Shown: positions 33,217-42,373 of the stretch, piece by piece
Numbering within the stretch: position 1 is the stretch's first letter
Layout: every line of letters begins with the position of its first letter
Source: JBAZAX01 sp041671765
Lineage (GTDB): Bacteria > Babelota > Babeliae > Babelales > RVW-14
Reading direction: 5' to 3'
Assembly (NCBI GenBank): GCA_041671765.1
Contig: JBAZAX010000004.1
Location: 1 to 64,000, forward strand
Length of the DNA stretch: 64,000 nt
Position numbers and translations under genes: made by a program
The notes under the pieces: generated by a model
The model's database searches: none
Seen by the model: the letters and a program-made list of their open reading frames with translations, nothing else
Told to the model about the DNA's origin: nothing

Positions 33217-34584
33217 CTAACAGGCCTGCTCTTCTACAATAGTTTTACTTTTAACTGTATTTTCTATGTTGCATGGCTTATTAATGTTTTTTGCAAAGAA
33301 ACCAGCCTTATATAATTTTGCATACATCCATATAGAAAGATATGCTTGGTGTTTAAAAATTTCACACAAAATAGACGACATGTCATTTGGACCCTTGTCT
33401 CTGTTGTCTAAATAGTTATAACACTCGCCGCCACATAAGTTTTTAACAGGACATGCATTGCATGTTGGCTTTTTACCTAGTTGATTTTCATGAAAATAAT
33501 TTTTAAATGCCTCTTTATCAAAAGTAGAATGAACGTTCCCAAGGCAGTGTCGCTTTTCGCCGATGAAGTGTGGACAAGGGTATAAATCACCCTGAGGTGT
33601 TACGGCTATAATTCCATCGCCCAGACCGCAATATGTGCGACGTTTTTGATTATGAAAAATAGATTTGATTATAGAGAAACTTTCTATCTCTACAGGATGT
33701 TCTTCTGTTAGAAGATCTTTTAGATAAATATCTGCTAAATTTGTAAGCTCATTTTTCAAAAAAGCAATGTCATTGTCGGTAAAGCAAAGCGAACTGTCTG
33801 ACGGAAGCGTTGCCGGCGTAAATCGAATGTAGCTCGCCCCCAATTCTTTTAAGTGCAGATATGTTTTTGTAAGTTCCATGTTTTTGGGGGTAACAGTAAC
33901 TAATATTGGTAATTTTTTACTAATAAGTTTGAAATTTTTCAGATTTTTTCTAACAAGATCGTAAGAACCTATTCCGGTTGCAGTTTTTCTTAAACAATTT
34001 TGTACACATTTTTGGCCGTCTAAGCTAACCGCAAATTTAACGTTATTTTCTTCAAGGAAAGATTGCAATTTTTCAGGTAAAATTGTGCCATTTGTTGTTC
34101 CAGATAATATTAATTTTTTGCCTTTTAAAATATCTTTTGCCGCTAATGCAGTCATTTCCATAACTTTTGGATACAAGCATGGCTCTCCACCAAAAAAAAG
34201 AATGCGAAATTCATCAACATCGGAAAAATCTTTATTAAGAAGGCTTAGCATCTGCTCAATTGTTTTTTCTTCCATGTATCCACGCGTTTGACCATAACTT
34301 CCACCATCTGCAAAGCAGTAAGAGCATCGTAGGTTGCAGTTATTTGTGACCAACCAATAAATTGACAAGCGTTTTTTTATTGTGGATGTTGCTTGAAATA
34401 GTGGTGTATCCTGAGAGCTGTTTTTTTGTTTTATAATTGATTTTTTTTCAAGAAAAGAACTAATACTTTCTTCGTAAGAACCATTTTCTTTTGGATAAAA
34501 AACCATAAAGGTTTCTGGATCAAAAAGTGTTATATCATTGTTTTTTTCGATGACTACTACGCCATTGCAGGTTTTTACGATCAT
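33217..34584 (-). CDS. Radical SAM/SPASM peptide-modifying enzyme (candidate RiPP maturase)
   Basis: 455 residues. The radical SAM cluster motif CNLRCSYC gives C83, C87, C90. GGEP follows near 132. The C-terminal SPASM domain has the full seven-Cys pattern: C319, G332 and C337 (CX12GX4C), then C375, C378, C384, C388 (CX2CX5CX3C) and C407, so two auxiliary iron-sulphur clusters are expected. The first 50 residues (VVVIEKNNDITLFDPETFMV) are strand-rich and resemble a PqqD-like recognition domain. SPASM enzymes of this size install thioether or carbon-carbon links on peptides. The gene is 48 bp after a 60-codon Cys-rich peptide gene, the likely substrate. AAGAAGG precedes the ATG. Confidence 0.92.
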   Translation of the reverse strand: MIVKTCNGVVVIEKNNDITLFDPETFMVFYPKENGSYEESISSFLEKKSIIKQKNSSQDTPLFQATSTIKKRLSIYWLVTNNCNLRCSYCFADGGSYGQTRGYMEEKTIEQMLSLLNKDFSDVDEFRILFFGGEPCLYPKVMEMTALAAKDILKGKKLILSGTTNGTILPEKLQSFLEENNVKFAVSLDGQKCVQNCLRKTATGIGSYDLVRKNLKNFKLISKKLPILVTVTPKNMELTKTYLHLKELGASYIRFTPATLPSDSSLCFTDNDIAFLKNELTNLADIYLKDLLTEEHPVEIESFSIIKSIFHNQKRRTYCGLGDGIIAVTPQGDLYPCPHFIGEKRHCLGNVHSTFDKEAFKNYFHENQLGKKPTCNACPVKNLCGGECYNYLDNRDKGPNDMSSILCEIFKHQAYLSIWMYAKLYKAGFFAKNINKPCNIENTVKSKTIVEEQAC

Positions 34585-34632
34585 GATTGCCTTCTTAAAT
34601 TTTTGTTATATAGGCTTTATAATTTCCTATGA

Positions 34633-34815
34633 TTATTGTCCCAAGCCATAACAGTCATCACACCTATTACACGAGCTTCCATCACAAAAGCAGCTATTCC
34701 CATTAAAGCAGCTATTACTGTTGTTATCACTGGAAGATTGCATTAAGCATTCTTCCAAAGATTTATTACTCAAGAGTTCAAACTGTTCAGTTTGATTGTT
34801 GCATGAAATTTCCAT
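34633..34815 (-). CDS. Cys-rich small peptide, candidate RiPP precursor
   Basis: 60 residues. The first 33 form an acidic leader-like part (ELLSNKSLEECLMQSSSDNN). The last 27 are a Cys/Ser/Asn/Gly-rich core with C36, C42, C44, C49, C52 and C55 spaced CX5CXCX4CX2CX2C, and the chain ends GLGQ. Cys5 and Cys23 are in the leader. An AAGGA site precedes the ATG, and a consensus promoter lies about 45 bp further up. Position directly before a SPASM enzyme and after an ABC exporter supports a modified-peptide precursor. Six Cys in a short C-terminal core recalls the SCIFF/ranthipeptide type, but no sequence identity to a named family is claimed. Confidence 0.75.
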   Translation of the reverse strand: MEISCNNQTEQFELLSNKSLEECLMQSSSDNNSNSCFNGNSCFCDGSSCNRCDDCYGLGQ

Positions 34816-34866
34816 TTTTTTCCTTTTCTGATTATGAAAAATATTAAATTAACAAACTTGGGCCAA

Positions 34867-34875
34867 ATTATACCA
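34867..34875 (-). promoter_or_regulatory. Extended -10 promoter of the Cys-rich peptide gene
   Basis: On the minus strand TGGTATAAT: a perfect TATAAT (34867-34872) with TG one base upstream, about 50 bp before the peptide start codon. A TTGTAA (-35-like) lies 15 bp upstream. It separates the peptide and maturase from the exporter genes. Confidence 0.68.
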
Positions 34876-34911
34876 AATTAAAAAAAAGTTACAATTTTTT
34901 TAATTAAAATT

Positions 34912-36684
34912 TTAGTGTAATTGTTTTTTCCATAAATTTGCATATACCCCATTAAGATCTAATAATTTTTTGTGATTGCCTCGTTCTACAATTAATCCTT
35001 CATTAAGTACAATAATCTCATCTGCTTTGACAATTGTTGAAAGACGATGTGCGATAACAAGCGTTGTTGCTCCAATCGATATTTCTTCAAGATTGCGTTG
35101 TATCTCCTTTTCGGTATAAGAATCAAGTGATGATGTTGCTTCATCAAAAACATAAAATTGAGGCTTTTTAAGGAGCATTCGTGCAATCGCAACGCGTTGT
35201 TTTTCACCACCTGATAATTTTAGGCCTCTTTCTCCAACTATAGTCTGATATCCTTCAGGTAATTTTTTAATAAAGTCATCCAAATGTGCAAGTTTTATTG
35301 CGAGTTCGATTTCTTCTTGGCAAGCAGAAGGACATCCATATGCAATATTATAATAAAGAGTGTTATTAAAAAGTACCGTGTCTTGCGGGACAACCCCAAT
35401 TAAAGAATGCAGAGATTGTTGTGTAATATTGCGCAAATCATGCCCATTGAGTAAGATGCGTCCACTGTTTACATCATAAAAACGAAATAATAAACGAGCG
35501 ATAGTCGATTTTCCAGCTCCCGATGCACCAACAAGAGCAACAACCTTCCCCGCAGGAACAGTAAATGATATTCCATTGAGTATCGTTCGTTGTTGATCAT
35601 ATCCAAAGACGACATTATCAAATGTAATTTCAATACTGTTGTTTTTAAGATTGATTGCATTATGAGTATTTTGAACCTCAGGTATTTTTTCTAATAAATT
35701 CATAACATCGTTCATATCATTTAGCCCTGTGTGTATTTGGTGTAAGATACGGCCTAACTGATGAAGAGGCATAATAAATCGCCAAAGATATCCGTTAATT
35801 AAAACAAAGTCGCTAACATTCATTTGACCGAAAATTACTGCCCTACTTGTCATTAAAGTCATATACATGAGGCCTGCGCCAATAACAATGCTTTGGCAAA
35901 TTTGAATTGTAGCAGCTGAAAGTTGTGTTGAGATACCCTTATATTCTTGTTCTTTAAGTAGATTATCGCATTGTTCAAAATCATAATGTTCATTACTAAA
36001 ATATTTTACCGTCTCAAAATTAAGTAAACTGTCGGTGATAAATGCCCCTGTATTTGCTCTAGCTTTATTGTAAGCAGTCTGTTTTGGTGTTCTATATCGC
36101 ATGGCAATTAAACTAAAAAACAGATAACTTACCAGAATAAGCACAAGCCCGACGCTGTAAGAAATACCATAAAAAATTGTTAACAAAATAACGACTACTA
36201 CCATTTCTATTAATATTGGCAACACAAATAGAAAGGCTCCAAAGAAAATAGCCTCAAATCCAGATAACGCACGTTCAAGCGTATTTATTACAATACCAGT
36301 GCGCCTATCCATATGAAATCGTAATGATAGGGAATGTAGATGGGTAAATATTCTAAATCTTAATAATCTCAAATTTTGTTCTAAGATACGAGCTAGCATC
36401 ATTACATGTATTTGAGAAATAACTTGGATAATGATCCACAATGAGCAGTAGAATACTAGTATCACGGGCACCAGATAGAAGAGGTCCTTATTTTTAGTAG
36501 AAAAAATAGTTATAACATTTTTATATATAAGTGGGATTACAATATTTAATGTGATCGATATACACATAAAAAATAATGACAAAACAATGCCTAGGCGTAT
36601 TTTAAGGTCATTAACCCAAAAAAATGGTAACAGCCTAGAAATTGTTTTTAAAAACGATGTGTAATATCTAGATTGATTTTTCAT
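34912..36684 (-). CDS. ABC exporter, Atm1/HMT-like half-transporter
   Basis: 590 residues: a six-helix membrane domain (about 20-320) and an ATPase domain (about 350-585). Walker A is GASGAGKST, the signature is LSGGEKQ, Walker B is FYVFDEATSSLD and the H-loop is in IAHRLST. In the membrane domain RRTGIVINTLERA and NFETVKYFSNEHYD resemble Atm1/ABCB7-type exporters, which move glutathione-linked or thiol compounds, rather than C39-peptidase transporters; no peptidase domain is present. The gene lies between a TolC-like protein and the Cys-rich peptide, so it may export that peptide or a sulphur compound. Confidence 0.9.
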   Translation of the reverse strand: MKNQSRYYTSFLKTISRLLPFFWVNDLKIRLGIVLSLFFMCISITLNIVIPLIYKNVITIFSTKNKDLFYLVPVILVFYCSLWIIIQVISQIHVMMLARILEQNLRLLRFRIFTHLHSLSLRFHMDRRTGIVINTLERALSGFEAIFFGAFLFVLPILIEMVVVVILLTIFYGISYSVGLVLILVSYLFFSLIAMRYRTPKQTAYNKARANTGAFITDSLLNFETVKYFSNEHYDFEQCDNLLKEQEYKGISTQLSAATIQICQSIVIGAGLMYMTLMTSRAVIFGQMNVSDFVLINGYLWRFIMPLHQLGRILHQIHTGLNDMNDVMNLLEKIPEVQNTHNAINLKNNSIEITFDNVVFGYDQQRTILNGISFTVPAGKVVALVGASGAGKSTIARLLFRFYDVNSGRILLNGHDLRNITQQSLHSLIGVVPQDTVLFNNTLYYNIAYGCPSACQEEIELAIKLAHLDDFIKKLPEGYQTIVGERGLKLSGGEKQRVAIARMLLKKPQFYVFDEATSSLDSYTEKEIQRNLEEISIGATTLVIAHRLSTIVKADEIIVLNEGLIVERGNHKKLLDLNGVYANLWKKQLH

Positions 36685-36748
36685 GAAGTTTAGTCTTGAT
36701 GCTTTTACATGCCTTAAATATTAATATAAAAAAATTACAAAAATATTT

Positions 36749-38176
36749 TTATTCGATATTAAATTCACCATAACCACAAGCGAACAGCAAATCTTGTTTC
36801 TTTGTTTCCAAATCAATTTTACTGTCAAGCCACGTGTAATTTGATTTTTCCCAGTCTGTTTTAGCGGAATCGAGATCAACTTGAGAAATTATTCCAATCT
36901 TAAATTGTTGTTTTTTAAGATCCAATTCGTTTTTGGCTCTGGTTAAATCAAAGTTTTTGGCTTTAAATTGAGTTTGCGATTGAATGTATGCAAAGTATGC
37001 TCTTTCAACATCAAATTTTACTGCTTGTACTGCCTGCTCTTTATTGAGCATCTCTTTTAGCATTGTTGCATGAGATGCGCTCTCTTGGTAATAGCTTTGT
37101 AACCCATCAAATATAGGCCAACTAAAATTTGCGCTAACAGTTTGATAGTTTTGTCTATTTTTAGCAGGAACTATTTCTTGCGTTGGATCTCCAAATGACT
37201 TCCATGTTCCGCCTGCAAATGAAACACTTATTACCGGTAGCCTAGAACCTTGTGCCAATTTAATATCGTCTTTTGCAATGGCAATTGTTTTGTCTGCCAT
37301 TTTTAATTCGTCCCTATTATTGATTGCAATATTGTAGTAAAAATCAACAGGCTTGGCGGATAAATCTTTATTGTCGTCTTCCCATAAAAGATTCAGTTTT
37401 ATTTTATGAAATTTTTTATTTACATATCTGCTGTCGATCTCTTTGACGCCTGCAATTTCAAGATCTACCGGTTGTCCCATGAAAAACTCAAGTTTTTTTT
37501 GAGAAATCATTACACCTTCGTAGTAATTATCTATCATAGATAAGCTTTGAGCGTTGTCCGCCGTTGCTTTTAGCCAGTCGTTTTTATCGACCAAATCCAA
37601 TTTGTTTGAATGTTCAACTTTTTCGTAACCTGAGTCAGTTGATTTTTTAAATGATCTTACAGCCGTATTTTGTTGTTGCACCTTCCAACATTCAAGAAAT
37701 GCTTTTTCAACTTCGTGTCTTATATTTTTTTTATCACGCTCACTTTGGTATTCAATGACTTGAGTGACTTTTTTTGCTTTTCTATATTGCTCAATTGGTC
37801 CTGCAAAATTTAAGACAAGTTGTTGTGCTAAAAAATCTATATTCAAATCAGGTTCAGATTGTCCACGTGTTTGGTTTAAATTTCCACTCATTGAAAGAGT
37901 TGGATAATATCCGGAAATTGCCTGTTTGCTGCGCATTTTACCTTCTTCGATTGCATATTGATATGCTTTCAAGTCCGGCTTATTTTGATAAGCAATTTGA
38001 ACCGCCTCATCCATGGTTAAACTTGTTTTTTCAATTAACGGTACATCTTCAAGATGGATTTCGGATAAGTTTTGTGGTTTTATCGAGGGCAAGATCCTGT
38101 TTCTTTTTGCCTGTAAATTAAAGAAAAGAGTAGATAAGACGATAACGATAAATCTTTTGATGTAATGTATTTCCAT
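36749..38176 (-). CDS. TolC-like outer-membrane efflux protein
   Basis: 475 residues with an N-terminal signal (FIVIVLSTLFFNLQA). Two similar halves carry the outer-membrane efflux signature: LTMDEAVQIAYQNKPDLKAYQ with ISGYYPTLSMSG in the first, and VDFYYNIAINNRDELKMADK with GSRLPVISVSFAGG and the VSANFSWPIFDG segment in the second. TolC-type trimers form a barrel and a periplasmic tunnel that receives cargo from inner-membrane exporters. An AGGAG site precedes the start. It is about 65 bp before the ABC exporter gene, so the two likely form an efflux route. No membrane-fusion protein gene is adjacent. Confidence 0.88.
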   Translation of the reverse strand: MEIHYIKRFIVIVLSTLFFNLQAKRNRILPSIKPQNLSEIHLEDVPLIEKTSLTMDEAVQIAYQNKPDLKAYQYAIEEGKMRSKQAISGYYPTLSMSGNLNQTRGQSEPDLNIDFLAQQLVLNFAGPIEQYRKAKKVTQVIEYQSERDKKNIRHEVEKAFLECWKVQQQNTAVRSFKKSTDSGYEKVEHSNKLDLVDKNDWLKATADNAQSLSMIDNYYEGVMISQKKLEFFMGQPVDLEIAGVKEIDSRYVNKKFHKIKLNLLWEDDNKDLSAKPVDFYYNIAINNRDELKMADKTIAIAKDDIKLAQGSRLPVISVSFAGGTWKSFGDPTQEIVPAKNRQNYQTVSANFSWPIFDGLQSYYQESASHATMLKEMLNKEQAVQAVKFDVERAYFAYIQSQTQFKAKNFDLTRAKNELDLKKQQFKIGIISQVDLDSAKTDWEKSNYTWLDSKIDLETKKQDLLFACGYGEFNIE

Positions 38177-38198
38177 ATAAAACTCCTAATTAAATTAT

Positions 38199-39443
38199 TT
38201 AGTTTTTATTTTTTAAAATGTGTAGAACTTTATCAAATAACATACTTGGTTGTAGTTTACACATGTTAGTTTGATAAGGTGTAGATTTTTGAAAATTAGA
38301 CTTGTTCGTATTGTTGTTGGCCTGAAAGCCAGTTTGCGAAATATTTCCAGTTTGAATTGCATTTTCAATATTTATGTCCTTCAAAAACGGCCCTTGAAGT
38401 TTTTTGCTGGTGGGGTCAAAAATTCCTATTGTTGTTATGTCTAAAAAATCGGCAAGGTGTAGAAGACCGGTATCCGGAGCAATTAGTAAATCTGTTTTTG
38501 ATATAAGATATGCTGTTGCATTCAAGTTCCATGCCGGAACAATTAAAATAGGCAAATTTTTTTCTTGGCAAAGCTGAGCAATTTTGTCAGCGGCTTTTCC
38601 AAATTGCTGTCCCACAAGAAGTAATTTTTTGTCATCCTGCTTGTCAGTCATAGCTTCAGCGACGGCTGGAACTTGATTCAGGCCTGTCCGCCATAGTCCC
38701 TCATGGACGACGAGCCTGCCCGGCGTAGCTTTATGCGAAGCCTGGGCTGGAATCCATGGATTAGTAAACATCATCTCTATGAATTCTAGCCAGAGCTCAT
38801 TTGGCCAATGCTTGGTTTCCCATGTTGTGTTTGGGCACAATAAAATAAATTTATCTGTAATTCGATTTTCTGTTAGCCATTGGTCAACGGCTTGAATTTC
38901 AGCTTTACCAAATCTAAAATTAAAAGCTTTTTTTAATTCGGGAATTGTGGGGCACTGTTTAGCACACAAGTTTTCAGTCTTTCCCAACTCTTGTGCTGCG
39001 TAACTTGCAAGAGCCAAATTTTTCTGAATTACATTTTTGAATTCAACATCCACATGAACCTGTGTAAACCAAGTACTAAATTTTGAACGGGCAAGGCGTG
39101 GAGAAAATCCAAACTTTTTGCCTTTTAAAAAAGCGATTATGAAAGATGTTTTATCAATACCCTGAAAATCAAGAATGGCATCCCATTCTGTTTTGCGTAA
39201 TTCTTTTATAATTTTCAATGAAGCAAGCCAATTTTTTGGGTGCAAAAATTTATCCGGCAGTACAAAAACTTCATTAAGAAATGGCTGGTTTTTCAATAAG
39301 TCAGCCGCTTTTTTTTGAACAACCCAACTAATTTTTGCATTGGGATAGCATTTTTTCAGATAAAATACTGCAGGCAATGTATGTATCACATCGCCAATGG
39401 CAGAGACTTTTAAAATTAATATATTCATATTGCTGCATTTCAT
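38199..39443 (-). CDS. Heptosyltransferase-like glycosyltransferase (GT9) with in-frame repeat insertion
   Basis: 414 residues. The N-terminus ILILKVSAIGDVIHTLPAV and the C-terminal IAPDTGLLHLADFLDITTIGIFDPT are strong GT9 (WaaC/WaaF/RfaF) signatures, so it probably adds a sugar to lipopolysaccharide core on the inner membrane. Residues 226-271 (nt 38631-38768) do not belong to the family: they lie between HWPNELWLEFIEMM and KKLLLVGQQ, which normally adjoin, and are encoded by a GC-rich dispersed repeat of 138 bp, a multiple of three. The frame stays open. The start could be 39443 or the ATG at 39428 (MNILILK); neither has a strong ribosome site. Confidence 0.87.
   Translation of the reverse strand: MKCSNMNILILKVSAIGDVIHTLPAVFYLKKCYPNAKISWVVQKKAADLLKNQPFLNEVFVLPDKFLHPKNWLASLKIIKELRKTEWDAILDFQGIDKTSFIIAFLKGKKFGFSPRLARSKFSTWFTQVHVDVEFKNVIQKNLALASYAAQELGKTENLCAKQCPTIPELKKAFNFRFGKAEIQAVDQWLTENRITDKFILLCPNTTWETKHWPNELWLEFIEMMFTNPWIPAQASHKATPGRLVVHEGLWRTGLNQVPAVAEAMTDKQDDKKLLLVGQQFGKAADKIAQLCQEKNLPILIVPAWNLNATAYLISKTDLLIAPDTGLLHLADFLDITTIGIFDPTSKKLQGPFLKDINIENAIQTGNISQTGFQANNNTNKSNFQKSTPYQTNMCKLQPSMLFDKVLHILKNKN
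38631..38768. repeat. GC-rich dispersed repeat copy d, inserted in frame in a gene
   Basis: Two related cores in tandem: GCCTGTCCGCCATAGTCC near 38690-38708 and GCCTGCCCGGCGTAGCTTTA near 38713-38732. The element is bounded by GGCTGGAA-like sequences. It adds 46 residues to the glycosyltransferase without breaking the frame. Confidence 0.7.
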
Positions 39444-39534
39444 TGAAAAATTATCTAAAATATATCTTTAGAAATCTATTTTACAGTATTTTTATGTGAG
39501 TAAAAGTAAAAAAATTAAAATTGTAGGTTGTAAT

Positions 39535-42342
39535 ATGGAAAATTGGGAGTTGATCGTGCTTATATTTAAGAATAAAATTGTGATTTTGGGGATTTTGATC
39601 TTTGTTAGTTTAGCTATCTTTTATATGTTCTATAGAAGAAAGGCAGGTAGAATTTTTATGAAAACCCTGCCGGAGTTTGAGCTTCCTCTTGATAAAGTTA
39701 AAAAAATTGAACTTAAAAATGGGATGAAGGTTATTCTTTTTAAAACAAATACTGCTCCTAAAGTTATTGTACAAGTTGCATACGAAGTTGGTTCTTTTGT
39801 TGAGGGTTCCGGTGAGCGTGGATTGGCACATTTAATTGAGCATATGATATTTAAGGGTACTGATACCATGACAGAAGGCGACATTGATGCTATCTCTCGT
39901 AAGTACGGTGCAACTTATAATGCCTTTACGTCAATAGATATGACGAGCTATTATTTTGAAGCCAATAAAAGCAACTGGCAACCATTTTTGCCAATTCTCG
40001 CAGATTGTATGCAAAATGCTCGTTTTGATGAGCAGCACCTGGCATCGGAGTTGAAGGCTGTCATTCAAGAAGTCAAAATGTATAAAGATGATTACTGGCG
40101 TAGAATTTTTGAAAAAGCTATTCAGACTGCATTCCCTTCAAACCATCCGTACCATTTTCCTGTAATTGGCTATCAGGAGGATCTGTTAAATTTGAAAGCA
40201 GAGAATTTAAAGCGATTTTATAAAAAATATTATAGCCCGGACAGAGCAACTCTTTTCATTGTGGGTGATTTTGATGAAGCCCAGGCAATTGCTCTTGCGA
40301 AGCAAAATTTTGAGAACATAAAACCCAACGGAGTTGAGAAGCTTCCGGATTTGCCTCCGATTTTACCTCAATTTTCATCGACGAATGTACGATTTTATGA
40401 GGATGTTAAAAATAACATGCTTTGCTTTTTTTGGCATATACCTGGGTTGAGAGATAAAAACGAAATCTTATCATCTGCATTGGATTTTTTGCTTGGTGGT
40501 GGAGAGGGTAGTCGTTTGTATCGTAAGCTTGTGGAAGAAAAAAAAGTTGCAACGTCTGTTTCAACAACTGCAGCAACAATGATGGATGGTGGAATTTTCG
40601 GAATTTTTATCGAGCCAATTGAGGGGAAAAGCGATTATTGCCAGTCGATTGTCACTCGTGAATTAATGAAAATTATGAAAAGAGGTTTTACAGAGGATGA
40701 ACTTGTACGCATGGTTAAAAACAATGTGAGAAGTTTTTTCTCCAGATTGCAAAATTACAAAGATTTTACGTATACCTGGATTAAATCTTACTTTGCAACA
40801 CATGATGAGTTTGCTGTTTTAAACAGAGTAAATCTTTATAAGAAGGTAACCAGTAAACAATTGCAGGATTTTGTATGTGAGTACATGGATCCTTTGTTTA
40901 TGAATCGCATAGAAGTGCTCCCATTACCTGATGATAAAAAGGAAATGAAAGTGCAAGTTCAGCACATGTCGGATAATATTGATCGTGAAATTCTCAAACA
41001 TCATCAGAGAGTATCACCTCTTGAGCCACCAAAGTTAGTGGGTACATTACCAGCCCCAAATAAATTTGATTTTGAATTTCCCAAACCTGATGTTGAGATG
41101 ATGTTGGATAATGGATTAAAAGTTTTATTGAAAAAAAATTCAAGCTGGGGCCTAATTACTTTGGGTATGAAGTTTAAAGATGCTGAATATCTTACTTCGG
41201 CCAAAGATGGGATTTCGGTTGGTATTATGATGGATATTTTGATGGAGGGTACAAAAAAATATTCCAAAGAGCAGAATGTTGATTTCTTTGAAAGTAATGG
41301 CGTTATTTATCGTTTTGATACAAGTGGTGTTTCAATATCAATGCTAAATCATGGTTATAAACCTGTATTTGAACGATTGTTCCATATTTTACGCAAACCA
41401 TCTTTTTCAAAATCGGCATTAAACAAACTTAAAGAGATTGCAATAGGCTCATTTAAGCGCTGCAAGGACGATCCGGTAGAAATTTTACGAAGAAAAATAA
41501 GTTGTACGGTTTATAAAAATCATCCATATGCATGGACTTTTGATGATGCTATTGGAATTGTTGATAAAGTTGGTACTACAGATTTGTTGCAGCTACATAT
41601 GCATTATGTTGTTCCTACGGGAATGATTTTAACAATTGTTGGAGATTTTGATCTTGATGAGATGAAATCAAGTGTCCAAAATGTTTTTGGAAAATGGAAA
41701 AGTGATTCCTCTAAAAAAATAGAGTACATATCCGGCAATTTTACGGCAAAAGAAAATGTTGATGAATTTATGATGCGCGATCAAGTTTTGATGGCATTTT
41801 GTCAACCAAGTTCTCTGACCGTTTATGATGCGGATATAGTTCCCGTAAAAATGTTAAACTACATAACATTTTATTCACTAGGTTCGAGAATTTATCAGTT
41901 ACGTGAGCAGACCGGACTTTTTTATAATGCCTTCGGTGCTTATGCTGCCAGTGCCGGTAAGATGCATGGATTTGATTATGTAGGAGCAATTTTAAGTCTT
42001 GATAAACTTGAATTTGCAGAAAAGGGTATAAGAGATCTTATTAAAGATTTGGCCAAAAATGGGGCAACACAGCGCGAGCTTGATGATGCGCGCCAGCTTT
42101 ATCTTAAGTCTTTGATTGATTCAGTTTCAAGTAATAGTGATCTTGCAGGGATGTTGAATTATCTCGAATCAATGCAGCTTGGTTTTGATTATTATGATAA
42201 AGTATTGGCAAGAGTTCAGGCTATGTCTATTAAAGAGGTTAATGATATTGCAGCCAGATATTTTTTGACAGACAATATGGCAAGAATTAGGGTTGGAAGG
42301 GTTGGACAACAACAGGAAGCTGAAAAAAAGAGCCTTGAATAG
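39535..42342 (+). CDS. Membrane-anchored M16 family zinc peptidase
   Basis: 935 residues from the ATG at 39535; a longer GTG frame starts at 39496. A hydrophobic anchor (IVILGILIFVSLAIFYMFY) lies near the N-terminus. The inverted zinc motif HLIEH is at 99-103 with the distal Glu expected about 75 residues later, in EVKMYKDDYWRR. A second M16-like half without the motif follows (about 500-935), the usual active/inactive pair. It would degrade peptides or small proteins at the inner membrane or periplasm. No close operon partner; followed by a repeat-filled spacer. Confidence 0.92.
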   Translation: MENWELIVLIFKNKIVILGILIFVSLAIFYMFYRRKAGRIFMKTLPEFELPLDKVKKIELKNGMKVILFKTNTAPKVIVQVAYEVGSFVEGSGERGLAHLIEHMIFKGTDTMTEGDIDAISRKYGATYNAFTSIDMTSYYFEANKSNWQPFLPILADCMQNARFDEQHLASELKAVIQEVKMYKDDYWRRIFEKAIQTAFPSNHPYHFPVIGYQEDLLNLKAENLKRFYKKYYSPDRATLFIVGDFDEAQAIALAKQNFENIKPNGVEKLPDLPPILPQFSSTNVRFYEDVKNNMLCFFWHIPGLRDKNEILSSALDFLLGGGEGSRLYRKLVEEKKVATSVSTTAATMMDGGIFGIFIEPIEGKSDYCQSIVTRELMKIMKRGFTEDELVRMVKNNVRSFFSRLQNYKDFTYTWIKSYFATHDEFAVLNRVNLYKKVTSKQLQDFVCEYMDPLFMNRIEVLPLPDDKKEMKVQVQHMSDNIDREILKHHQRVSPLEPPKLVGTLPAPNKFDFEFPKPDVEMMLDNGLKVLLKKNSSWGLITLGMKFKDAEYLTSAKDGISVGIMMDILMEGTKKYSKEQNVDFFESNGVIYRFDTSGVSISMLNHGYKPVFERLFHILRKPSFSKSALNKLKEIAIGSFKRCKDDPVEILRRKISCTVYKNHPYAWTFDDAIGIVDKVGTTDLLQLHMHYVVPTGMILTIVGDFDLDEMKSSVQNVFGKWKSDSSKKIEYISGNFTAKENVDEFMMRDQVLMAFCQPSSLTVYDADIVPVKMLNYITFYSLGSRIYQLREQTGLFYNAFGAYAASAGKMHGFDYVGAILSLDKLEFAEKGIRDLIKDLAKNGATQRELDDARQLYLKSLIDSVSSNSDLAGMLNYLESMQLGFDYYDKVLARVQAMSIKEVNDIAARYFLTDNMARIRVGRVGQQQEAEKKSLE

Positions 42343-42373
42343 AAAATAAATCTCTTGCATAACTAACGGAAAT

